From contig JBNAVJ010000001.1 in the NCBI GenBank assembly GCA_049700455.1, positions 248,001-312,000 of the forward strand: a DNA stretch of 64,000 bases, given 5' to 3'. This document shows, one piece after another, positions 15,070-23,088 of the stretch (position 1 is its first letter; every line of letters starts with the position of its first letter). The translations under genes were made by a program, and so were the position numbers. The notes beneath the pieces were generated by a model. The model did no database searches. It was not told the origin of the DNA and was given only the letters and a program-made list of their open reading frames with translations. This DNA comes from JBNAVJ01 sp049700455 (GTDB lineage: Bacteria; Bacteroidota; Ignavibacteria; Tepidaquicellales; Tepidaquicellaceae).

Positions 15070-15717
15070 ATGATTTTAAATAATCTTAACCTCAATAAGA
15101 AACTTGCTTTAGCAGCAATTATACTGGGAGTTCTTGCAATATTTTTAGGTAATCCTTATAGAGGTAATTTTTTGAATCTTGATGCAAAAGAAGTTAGCCT
15201 CATTATCGAAAAAGAAAACAATAAAATATTGCCTGATGAGCTTGCTGATTGGATAATCAAGAAACGTGCTGATTATAAATTAATTGATCTTCGTGAAAAA
15301 AAGGATTTTGACGAATATGCTATCTCCGGGGCTGAATGCATTCCTCCTACGGAACTTGTAAAAACAGAATTGTCAAAAACAGAAAAAATCATCCTGTATT
15401 CCGATGACGAAAGTAAGGCATCGGAATTGTGGCTTCTGTTAAGAGGAAAAGGATACAAAAACGTTTACATTTTGAAAGGTGGAATTAAAAACTGGAAAGA
15501 TGTTGTTCTATTTCCAAAAATACCGGTAAATCCTACTGCTGAACAACTTCAAGATTTTGAAAAGAAAAAAGAAGTTGCAAAATTTTTCGGAGGAGTACCA
15601 CAAACAGAAGGGACAAAAGAATCTACCCAGACTCCTAAAATAACAGCTCCTAAATTGGAGTATCAGTCTCCGGGTTCCTCACCTGGGGGTACTACAAAAA
15701 AGAAAGAAGGTTGTTAA
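15070..15717 (+). CDS. Membrane-anchored rhodanese-like protein lacking the catalytic cysteine
   Basis: I take ATG 15070 (215 residues) because it leaves a clean signal-anchor (hydrophobic residues 12-28) and avoids overlap with the previous gene; longer starts at 15007 and 15037 are possible. The domain at about 55-150 is rhodanese-like: KLIDLREKKDFDEYAISGAE, then IILYSDDESKASELWLLLRGKGYKNV, then LKGGIKNW. The active-site loop normally begins with cysteine, but here residue 111 is serine in LYSDDE, so classical sulfurtransferase chemistry should be lost. A flexible proline/threonine-rich tail ends KKKEGC with Cys215 as last residue. The tail cysteine might take over persulfide carrying (speculation). 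Predicted to face the periplasm beside the Psr complex. Confidence 0.8.
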   Translation: MILNNLNLNKKLALAAIILGVLAIFLGNPYRGNFLNLDAKEVSLIIEKENNKILPDELADWIIKKRADYKLIDLREKKDFDEYAISGAECIPPTELVKTELSKTEKIILYSDDESKASELWLLLRGKGYKNVYILKGGIKNWKDVVLFPKIPVNPTAEQLQDFEKKKEVAKFFGGVPQTEGTKESTQTPKITAPKLEYQSPGSSPGGTTKKKEGC

Positions 15718-15748
15718 GTATATTTTTCACAAACTAAATTTTTGAACT

Positions 15749-17293
15749 ATGAAAAAGGTACTTCTATTTATGGCTTTAGTAGTTTTTATTTCTACAGCTG
15801 GTGCACAAAATGGAACTCGGCTTATTGGATTTGATGCAAGAAGTATGGGGCGTGGTGGAACCTCTGTTGGATATTTTGATGGGCCTGAATTAATGATGAC
15901 AAACCCTGGAGGTATTAGTTTCTTATCAAATTCAGTAGTTAATGCAGATTTTTCATTGATGATTCCATCACTAAAGTTTCAAAACACATTAAACACTGCT
16001 GATGGAGATAAAAACTATTTTCCTCTTCCAAGTGCTGGCTATATCAATAAATACAAAAAGAATTCAAAATGGACCTGGGGTATCGGAATTTTTACCAATG
16101 GGGGTATGGGTGCTGACTTCAATTTGAGAAACTCTCTATACAGAACACAAACTTTTTCTTACAATCCAAACGATAGCACTTATTATCCGGTGAAGGGAGA
16201 TTACTCACTTGAAAAATATCATTCAAAGTTTGCAGTTATGCAGGGCGGGTTGAGTATCGCTTATAAATTGAGTGAGTCATTTTCAGCCGGTATTTCAGGA
16301 CACCTTGTTTATAGTCAAATGGAATTCCAGATGCCTTACAGTTTATCTCCATCTATAATGAAAGGTACACCCAACAACAATCCATCTGTAACTTTTGGTC
16401 AAATGTTTTCTGCACTTCCTCCAAATGGATTTGGTTATAATGAGGTTACAGCATCGGCAAATATGACAGACCTTAATGTATTCACTTTCGGAGGAAAAAT
16501 TGGATTAGCTTACAAGGTAAATGAAAAACTTACATTTGGACTAACATATTCGTCACCAGTAACACTGAAGTATAAGAACGGCAAAGCAACTATGGATATG
16601 AGCAAACAATTTGAAGATGCCTTTGGTAAAGCAATAGTAGGATTTTATAGCCAGCCGGGTACCCATGGGGCCCCACTTGATACAGCAATGAAATATGTTG
16701 GAATAAACTTTTATCAAATGGGCATAGATATGAGCAAAGGGGTACAAGCATCATACGATCTGGAAGTAGGCCTCAAGTTACCACAATCAGTAAGTTTTGG
16801 AGTATCCTTTCAACCAATAGATAATTTTAAATTTGGTCTTGATGTAGAATGGTTAAATTGGGCTAATGCTTTTGACAAAATGACACTTACTATGACCAAT
16901 GGTTCCAGTGACAATGTTAATAAAATGATGGGAGGCAATTCTATCAACATTGATTTTCCATTAAATTGGAAGAACAGTGTTATAGTAAAAGTGGGAACAG
17001 AATTTTTTACCGGTAAAGAATTTACGATGAGGTTGGGGTATGCATACGGTTCAAATCCCGTTCCTGAAAATACTATATTTCCTGTATTCCCAGCAATAGT
17101 TGAACACCATCTTACAATTGGGGCAGGTTATAAATTCAATAACAATACAGAACTTAACTTCGCTTACGAAACCGGTCTGAATAAAAGCCTGACAGGAAGT
17201 AATCCCCATACTGTTGCTTCAGAATTTGCCAACAGTACAAGCGAATTACAAACTTCTATTTTCCACCTGTCATTTAATTATTATTTCAAATAA
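15749..17293 (+). CDS. FadL/OmpP1/TodX-type outer membrane channel
   Basis: The 514-residue protein starts with a signal peptide ending in AGAQ. It continues with the FadL N-terminal hatch motif NGTRLIGFDARSMGRGG and NPGGISFL, and then many alternating beta strands typical of a 14-stranded barrel, ending in the aromatic-terminated strand FHLSFNYYFK. FadL-type channels carry hydrophobic compounds across the outer membrane. As last gene before the 17303-17333 terminator it appears to be part of the sulfur operon, where it could bring in hydrophobic sulfur compounds; the substrate is inference. It starts 31 nt after the rhodanese-like gene. Confidence 0.87.
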   Translation: MKKVLLFMALVVFISTAGAQNGTRLIGFDARSMGRGGTSVGYFDGPELMMTNPGGISFLSNSVVNADFSLMIPSLKFQNTLNTADGDKNYFPLPSAGYINKYKKNSKWTWGIGIFTNGGMGADFNLRNSLYRTQTFSYNPNDSTYYPVKGDYSLEKYHSKFAVMQGGLSIAYKLSESFSAGISGHLVYSQMEFQMPYSLSPSIMKGTPNNNPSVTFGQMFSALPPNGFGYNEVTASANMTDLNVFTFGGKIGLAYKVNEKLTFGLTYSSPVTLKYKNGKATMDMSKQFEDAFGKAIVGFYSQPGTHGAPLDTAMKYVGINFYQMGIDMSKGVQASYDLEVGLKLPQSVSFGVSFQPIDNFKFGLDVEWLNWANAFDKMTLTMTNGSSDNVNKMMGGNSINIDFPLNWKNSVIVKVGTEFFTGKEFTMRLGYAYGSNPVPENTIFPVFPAIVEHHLTIGAGYKFNNNTELNFAYETGLNKSLTGSNPHTVASEFANSTSELQTSIFHLSFNYYFK

Positions 17294-17302
17294 TTTAGGA
17301 TT

Positions 17303-17333
17303 CACAGGGTAAGGATTAAAGCTTTACCCTGTG
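17303..17333 (+). terminator. Hairpin terminator at the end of the sulfur operon
   Basis: A 10-bp perfect stem, CACAGGGTAA (17303-17312) and TTACCCTGTG (17324-17333), with an 11-nt loop, starts 9 nt after the FadL stop. The following tail is only mildly T-rich, so termination efficiency is uncertain. Confidence 0.7.
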
Positions 17334-17510
17334 TCTTAATTCTCTACAATTATTCTTTTGATAAAATTGCATTTTTTGTTAGAATTCTCACCCAGCCACA
17401 ACTTTTTATTCTCGTTTTCAAATATGTTGTTTTATATTTCCTTTATTAGTATTATATCAGTTCTTTAAAAAATGTTTATTAGTTATTAACTTTATAAAAA
17501 AGGAACTAAT

Positions 17511-18593
17511 ATGAATTTCAAAGGGATTTTTCTATTATTAGTATTACTGTGTTTGATAATAACAGAATTCTCCAACGCTCAGGGGCTTAATTTTTTCAGC
17601 GGGAGTTTTGACGAGGCGTTGGCAGAAGCAAATAAGGAAAACAAGATTCTTATGATAGACTTTTATACTGATTGGTGTGTATGGTGTAAAGAATTGGATA
17701 AAAAAGTATATACTAATTTTGAAGTTGCTGAATTTGCAAACAAGAATTTTATTAACCTGAAAATCGATGCTGAAAAAGGTTCAGGGGTAGAACTTGCAAA
17801 ATCATACAAAATTGTTGGTTACCCTGCTATCCTTTTTTTAAACGAGAAGAAAGAAGAGATTGACAGAATTTATGGCTATCTTTCTCCTAAAGAATTTTTC
17901 AATAGAATTCAAGACATAGCTGGAGGGATAAACACACTCGATTCTATCAAAAAAGCACTGGTAGAAACTCCAGATAGCCCAGCGCTCAATTATAAACTTG
18001 CAAAAAAATATATCGATAACGGCGGAGAAGCAGAAGATATTCTTTCTTACTTAGAAAAAGTAATAACAAATGATCCTGCTAATATTTCAGGTTATAAAGA
18101 TGACGCGCTATTACTTATAGCTGTTGCATCAGGAAACCTCAATAATATCAGGAAATTTATAGAAGACAACCCTGAGAGTGATGTTCTAAAAAATGCTTTA
18201 GTATATCTTGCTGAAAAACTCTATCAGGAAACAAATAATTATGAAGAGGCAAGAAAATATTATGATTCCGCTTTTGAAAAATTTGGCAAAGACGACAGGG
18301 ATATTCGCAATAGCTACGGTGAAATGTTATTAACTCAAATTAGCGGAGTGATAAAAAATAATCAAGTGACAAAAAATCAAAAAAAAGAATATCTTGGAAT
18401 TGCCGATGAAGCAATAGAAGTATTAAAAGGAACAGATTTATATGGGTATGCTTATTACTACAAGGCAAAACTCTTGTATACGATAGAAAACTTCAAAGAG
18501 GCACTTGAAAATATCAATTCTGCACTTCAAGTTAATGATACTAACGAAAAATTTCTTAAACTGAAAACAGATATTGAAGAAAAGTTAAAATGA
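17511..18593 (+). CDS. Exported thioredoxin-domain protein with TPR repeats
   Basis: The 360-residue protein has a signal peptide ending in SNAQ, then a DUF255/DsbDgamma-like thioredoxin domain (about 30-135) with KILMIDFYTDWCVWC (Cys56, Cys59) and the cis-proline segment VGYPAILFLN. The rest, about 145-360, is a helical TPR-like solenoid with repeats such as YEEARKYYDSAFEKFG and FKEALENINSALQVN. Such proteins act as periplasmic disulfide reductants or chaperone-like redox proteins. It is 217 nt past the FadL gene, beyond the terminator, with its own likely promoter, and overlaps the deaminase gene by 4 nt. Partner unknown. Confidence 0.83.
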   Translation: MNFKGIFLLLVLLCLIITEFSNAQGLNFFSGSFDEALAEANKENKILMIDFYTDWCVWCKELDKKVYTNFEVAEFANKNFINLKIDAEKGSGVELAKSYKIVGYPAILFLNEKKEEIDRIYGYLSPKEFFNRIQDIAGGINTLDSIKKALVETPDSPALNYKLAKKYIDNGGEAEDILSYLEKVITNDPANISGYKDDALLLIAVASGNLNNIRKFIEDNPESDVLKNALVYLAEKLYQETNNYEEARKYYDSAFEKFGKDDRDIRNSYGEMLLTQISGVIKNNQVTKNQKKEYLGIADEAIEVLKGTDLYGYAYYYKAKLLYTIENFKEALENINSALQVNDTNEKFLKLKTDIEEKLK

Positions 18594-19084
18594 AAACATC
18601 TAAATCCCGTTTTACATTGCAAGACATTTTGTTTATGCAAAAAGCTATTGAGTTATCAATTGAAAATGTTATGAAGGGTGGAGGCCCATTCGGAGCTCTT
18701 ATTGTAAAGGACGGAAAAACTATTGCACGGGGGGTAAACAAAGTTGTTGTGTCAAATGATCCCACTGCACACGCTGAAATTGTTGCCATTCGTAATGCAG
18801 CAAAAAAATTAAAGACCTTTGATTTAACAGGCTGTTCAATTTATACAACCTGTGAACCTTGCCCGATGTGTTTATCTGCCATTTATTGGGCAAATATCTC
18901 CACCATATATTACTCAAATTCTAAAAGAGAAGCAAGCAAAGTTGGTTTTCGGGATTCCTTTATTTATAAAGAAATTTCTTTGAACCCCTCTAACAGGAAG
19001 CTTCCAATGTTCAAAATTAAAAATCCTCAGGCTTTAGTTGCATTCAAATTGTGGGAAGAAAAAGAAGATAAAATAAAATATTAA
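18590..19084 (+). CDS. guaD: Guanine deaminase (GuaD type, cytidine deaminase fold)
   Basis: The 164-residue zinc enzyme has the deaminase motifs HAE in DPTAHAEIVAIR (about 60-68) and PCPMC in TCEPCPMCLSAIYWA (about 88-103), which bind the zinc and the catalytic water. The C-terminal GFRDSFIYKEI closely follows the Bacillus subtilis GuaD C-terminus, which closes over the active site, so guanine to xanthine deamination is more likely than tRNA adenosine deamination (TadA). It overlaps the previous gene by 4 nt and the convergent barrel gene by 4 nt. Confidence 0.85.
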   Translation: MKTSKSRFTLQDILFMQKAIELSIENVMKGGGPFGALIVKDGKTIARGVNKVVVSNDPTAHAEIVAIRNAAKKLKTFDLTGCSIYTTCEPCPMCLSAIYWANISTIYYSNSKREASKVGFRDSFIYKEISLNPSNRKLPMFKIKNPQALVAFKLWEEKEDKIKY

Positions 19085-19902
19085 AATGGAATAAAAAATC
19101 TGCTGATTAAAGCAAGGTTCATCATATTAGAAGAATTTGTCAAAGCAAGCGGGGTATTAGACTTTTGGTGTGGATAAAAGTTTGTAAATCTCAGTTCAAC
19201 ACTACCAAAGAAATATTTTGAAACTGCAAGATCTATTCCAACCGCAAGCTTAAATCCCTGTATAAAACCAAAATCTTCATAATATTCAAGTGGCATTGAA
19301 TAAGAGTACATATTTCCTTGCCAGGAGGAGTTATAAAAGTAATTTCTCCACTTTGTCACACTTTCGCTAACGTATTGAACTCCATAACCCACAGAAAGAT
19401 ATAACTGATTTTTATGCCAGCCAAACGGAAAAACCTTTACTGAAGTAAAAACTGGAACAGCAAATAGTGAAGATGGTTCAAAATCGTCGCGGTACATTTC
19501 TTCTTCTGTTGTAACCAACTGTGGGTCGGCATCTACTCGACCAGCATTATGCCAGATAAATGAACTTTCTATGGTAATAGCTATAGGTTCCGAAATTCTG
19601 TATCCAAGATTCAAATCAAACTGGATAGGATATAACATACCTTCATCACCAGCCCTATTATAATAACGACTGTAGTATCTTCCACCATAGGGAGAATAGT
19701 AATAGTTATCATAGTTAGTATGTGATTTATATCTAATTGCATACATCTTACCAAATGCTCCTCCCAGATAAGTTGAAATTCCCCCTCCTAACCCAATAAA
19801 AAAACTTTCATTTTTAGAAACGGTTTCCTGAGCATAAAGAGGTAAAAATTCAGTAGTAACACAAAAAAACGTAAGCAATAATATGAAAACAGCCCGTTTC
19901 AA
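19081..19902 (-). CDS. Outer membrane beta-barrel protein, unknown function
   Basis: The 273-residue protein has a signal peptide (MKRAVFILLLTFFCV, cleavage near YAQ). The remaining sequence is tyrosine-rich with alternating strands (GLGGGISTYLGG, IQFDLNLGYRIS, LYLSVGYGVQYVS, FFGSVELRFTNF) and ends with the aromatic strand LALISRFFIPF, a BAM-type barrel end. A tract YYYSPYGGRYYSRYYNRAG near residue 65 is probably a surface loop. This fits an eight-strand OmpA/OmpW-like barrel, but I do not recognise the family. It is convergent with guaD, and the chrA stop lies 59 nt upstream on the same strand. Confidence 0.75.
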   Translation of the reverse strand: MKRAVFILLLTFFCVTTEFLPLYAQETVSKNESFFIGLGGGISTYLGGAFGKMYAIRYKSHTNYDNYYYSPYGGRYYSRYYNRAGDEGMLYPIQFDLNLGYRISEPIAITIESSFIWHNAGRVDADPQLVTTEEEMYRDDFEPSSLFAVPVFTSVKVFPFGWHKNQLYLSVGYGVQYVSESVTKWRNYFYNSSWQGNMYSYSMPLEYYEDFGFIQGFKLAVGIDLAVSKYFFGSVELRFTNFYPHQKSNTPLALTNSSNMMNLALISRFFIPF

Positions 19903-19961
19903 TTTTTTGTGTGTTTACCTTATTAAACTAATAAAGCAAAAAGAATGTTCCCGGGCAAACT

Positions 19962-21143
19962 CTAAAAAATGAAGATTACCTTTAGTGCAATTCCAACCAA
20001 TATTGATATTAAAATCAGAAATATATCTTTAAACTTTGTGAAAAATAAAAGTGATAGAGCAATCACAAATATGGAAAGGGTTGCAACATCAATTATTGCA
20101 TCTCTGGAAAGAAAATAGGCAGTTGCAAGAATAGCACCAAGTGCAGAAGCATTAGCCCCTTTTATTAAGCATTTAACATAGAAATTGTCCTTGATTTTAT
20201 TAACATAAGGAGCAATAATCATAATAATTATAAATCCTGGTAGAAAAATCGAAATTGTTGTAATAATAGCTCCTATGGGGCCTGATGTTAAATACCCTAT
20301 AAAAGTAGAAGTAATCACAACAGGGCCAGGAGTAATTTGTCCTATTGCAAGTCCATCAAGAAATTCCTTTTGTGTTAACCAATTCAAATTTTCAACAATT
20401 TCTTGCCTCATAACTCCAACAATTACAAAACCGCTACCATAGGTCAAAGCTCCAATCTTTATAAATACATAAGCTAATTTAAGATAGAAAGATACTGAAG
20501 TTTCCCGTATGTAATTAAATAGCGAAACAAAAACGGTCAAAGCAAAATAACCCAGTGCAAAGAGCTCAAGACTGAAAGACTTAATTGAATTGTATCTTTT
20601 TTTAACCAAAATATGGAACCCAAGAGACACAAGAGCTGAACCAATAATAAGTGCTATAATTGGTACTTTGAAGAAGATGGTTAATCCTATTGAGAAGAAA
20701 AAAAGCACATATAAAAGAACTTCATTTTCAAAGACACTCTTACTAAGGTTAAAACCAGACTTTGTAATTATAGCTACAATAACCGGATTTAAACCGTAGA
20801 GCGCAAACCTTACCAGATTCACATCGCGGAAGTTTTCATAAAAAACTGAGAATGAAATGACAAAAACAAATGAAGGGAAAACCAGCCCAATTGAAGCCGC
20901 TATAGCACCAGGAACACCTTTTTTAAAATATGAAAAATAAACTGCCACCTGATAAGCAAGAGGACCGGGAGCAATTTGGGAATAACCGAAATAATTTTTA
21001 AACTCATCAGCAGTCATCCAATTTTTCATCAGTACTAATTCCTTCCGCATTTTTTCTATAATAGCAAGGGGACCACCAAAACCAGTAGTCCCTAAAACAA
21101 GGAAATACTTCAGTATGTCCAACAAACTAATTGAAGACATCAA
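19962..21143 (-). CDS. chrA: Chromate transporter ChrA
   Basis: A 393-residue integral membrane protein made of two homologous CHR domains. The first has GTTGFGGPLAIIEKMR and FGYSQIAPGPLAYQVAVYFSY; the second repeats the pattern as ALTYGSGFVIVGVMRQ and DGLAIGQITPGPVVITSTFIGY. About ten hydrophobic helices are visible. The family exports chromate by proton exchange. The start overlaps the stop of the upstream pterin dehydratase gene by 4 nt, so they form one operon, perhaps by chance of position rather than function. Confidence 0.93.
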   Translation of the reverse strand: MMSSISLLDILKYFLVLGTTGFGGPLAIIEKMRKELVLMKNWMTADEFKNYFGYSQIAPGPLAYQVAVYFSYFKKGVPGAIAASIGLVFPSFVFVISFSVFYENFRDVNLVRFALYGLNPVIVAIITKSGFNLSKSVFENEVLLYVLFFFSIGLTIFFKVPIIALIIGSALVSLGFHILVKKRYNSIKSFSLELFALGYFALTVFVSLFNYIRETSVSFYLKLAYVFIKIGALTYGSGFVIVGVMRQEIVENLNWLTQKEFLDGLAIGQITPGPVVITSTFIGYLTSGPIGAIITTISIFLPGFIIIMIIAPYVNKIKDNFYVKCLIKGANASALGAILATAYFLSRDAIIDVATLSIFVIALSLLFFTKFKDIFLILISILVGIALKVIFIF

Positions 21144-21424
21144 GAAAGAAGTTTTTCTAACTCATCAGCGATTTGCAAATCTTTTTCAGTTATTCCTTTT
21201 GCAGAATGTGTTGAAAACGAAATTGTCAATTCTGAATACCTGACTACTATAAAATCAGGATGGTGATCAAATTGCTGACAAATAGTACCAATAGCTGTTA
21301 CAAGTCCAAGAGTATGAGGAAAACCTTTCGTTTTAATTGTTTTGTATATACACTTGTAATCTGTCTGCCACCCCTGTAATTTTTCAAGTCCTTTCTTGAT
21401 TTGAGACTTGGTAAGTTTTTTCAT
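21140..21424 (-). CDS. phhB: 4a-hydroxytetrahydrobiopterin dehydratase (pterin-4a-carbinolamine dehydratase)
   Basis: The 94-residue cytosolic protein has the active-site pattern QQFDHHPDF (about 50-58) followed by VVRYSELTISFSTHSAKGIT, in which the three histidines and a tryptophan/aspartate set define the family. It dehydrates 4a-hydroxytetrahydropterin formed by aromatic amino acid hydroxylases. No phenylalanine hydroxylase is in the window. Length is typical (about 95-105). It lies 7 nt after the isocitrate dehydrogenase gene in the same strand run. Confidence 0.92.
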   Translation of the reverse strand: MKKLTKSQIKKGLEKLQGWQTDYKCIYKTIKTKGFPHTLGLVTAIGTICQQFDHHPDFIVVRYSELTISFSTHSAKGITEKDLQIADELEKLLS

Positions 21425-21431
21425 ATTATAT

Positions 21432-22883
21432 TTATTGGCCTTGTGCTAATGAATACCCCGGTACCCCATCAAAATTGTACAGGTTTTCAATCTTAATAAA
21501 TTCAAATCCACTATCGCGAATTTTTCCAAGTAGATATAATATATCGTCGTGTGTTACTATTTTTCCAACTTCAGTACTTACATACCTGCATCTCCAATGA
21601 TCTGTACAAAACGTATCGGGATTACCATTGGGCCACACCTTAATTCCTCTATTACTAATCAATAATAATTTCAATAAACCTGTATCTATCTTACTCAACA
21701 TAGAGCCAAGATCTTCTGCACTCCCTTTGTCCCAGTCGAGAAAAACATCAACTCCTGCTAATTCCTTGTGTTCTTTCTTTCCTGTTTTTTTAGTGGAAAC
21801 AATAGAAACTTTTTTCATTTCATTATAGGTTACCGGTTTAAGGACAGCAGGTTGTGAACCAAGTCTAGTGATGACCTCGCTGGCAAATTCCTGAGTTCCA
21901 ACCTTTTTCTTGCTTATTTCAGGTCTGTAAATATCCTGTGTGTGAACACCGTCCTCAATAGTTTTTAACCAGGCATTATGAATTAGTGCAGCTACATCCG
22001 GCTGCTTAATGTGATTCATCATCATAATAGAAGCAAGAATCAAACCAGAAGGATTTGCATCATTTTTCCCGGCATGTTTTGGAGCAGAACCATGAATTGC
22101 CTCAAACATTGCATATTTTTCTCCAATATTTGCTGATCCTGCAAGCCCAACTGAACCAGTCATTTGCGCAGTTACATCGGAAAGGATATCCCCATAGAGG
22201 TTTTCCATAACTATTACATCAAACATTTCGGGAACAGTTACTAACTTTGCTGCTCCAATGTCAACTATCCAGACTTCTTTTTCTATGTCTGGATATTCTT
22301 CCCCTATTTCGTTAAAAACTTTATGAAATAATCCATCGGTTAGCTTCATTATGTTATCTTTTACAAAGCAGGTAACTTTTTTTCTATTATACGCCCGGGC
22401 ATATTCAAAAGCATACCTTATTACTTTTTCAGAACCGGAACGTGAAATCAACTTCAAACATTGATATACATCTGATGTCTGTCTGTGTTCTATGCCTGCA
22501 TATAAATCTTCTTCGTTTTCCCGTACTACGACAAGGTCCATTACGGGATGTTTTGTTTGAACAAAAGGGTAATATGAAACGCAGGGTCTCACATTAGCGA
22601 ATAAGCCAAGCATCTTACGCGTAGTTACATTCAAACTTTTATAGCCCCCCCCCTGAGGTGTAGTTATGGGAGCTTTTAAGAAAACCTTCGTTTTTCTCAA
22701 AGATTCCCAAGCGCTATCATCTATTCCAGCTGAATTTCCAGCGAGATATACCTTTTCTCCTACTTCAATAGTTTCAATTTCGATATTAGCTTTTGCTGCT
22801 TCCAAAATTCTTAACGTTGCCTCCATTATTTCAGGACCAATACCATCTCCGTAAGCTACTGTTATAGGGATTTTTTCGTTCAT
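21432..22883 (-). CDS. icd: Isocitrate dehydrogenase, long Thermus/Rickettsia-like type
   Basis: The 483-residue TCA-cycle enzyme oxidises and decarboxylates isocitrate to 2-oxoglutarate. The N-terminal AYGDGIGPEIM, the substrate stretch with FANVRPC and VVRENEEDLYAGIEH, the metal-binding ENLYGDILSD (about 228-237), and the coenzyme region FEAIHGSAPKHAGKNDANPSG are all present. The usual bacterial protein is about 415 residues; here an extra domain of about 140 residues follows residue 345, as in the long IDH group. A run of nine G on the coding strand (22645-22653 as C) encodes the QGGGYKS glycine run. The first gene of the icd-phhB-chrA run. Confidence 0.92.
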   Translation of the reverse strand: MNEKIPITVAYGDGIGPEIMEATLRILEAAKANIEIETIEVGEKVYLAGNSAGIDDSAWESLRKTKVFLKAPITTPQGGGYKSLNVTTRKMLGLFANVRPCVSYYPFVQTKHPVMDLVVVRENEEDLYAGIEHRQTSDVYQCLKLISRSGSEKVIRYAFEYARAYNRKKVTCFVKDNIMKLTDGLFHKVFNEIGEEYPDIEKEVWIVDIGAAKLVTVPEMFDVIVMENLYGDILSDVTAQMTGSVGLAGSANIGEKYAMFEAIHGSAPKHAGKNDANPSGLILASIMMMNHIKQPDVAALIHNAWLKTIEDGVHTQDIYRPEISKKKVGTQEFASEVITRLGSQPAVLKPVTYNEMKKVSIVSTKKTGKKEHKELAGVDVFLDWDKGSAEDLGSMLSKIDTGLLKLLLISNRGIKVWPNGNPDTFCTDHWRCRYVSTEVGKIVTHDDILYLLGKIRDSGFEFIKIENLYNFDGVPGYSLAQGQ

Positions 22884-23088
22884 TTTAGTTAATAAATTTA
22901 TTCTGTTAATAAAGAATTATAAATATAAACATATTATCTCTTTTTAACAAGAGTAATATTACAAAAAGAAAGAGAAATACTGTTATTTCAAAATAAGTTT
23001 ATATTCCACTTCAAAAGAGGAACTACTTTATAGTTTCAAATAGTCAATATGGTTTCTTATACTTCAGGCTTTTAAAAGTCCATATCAA

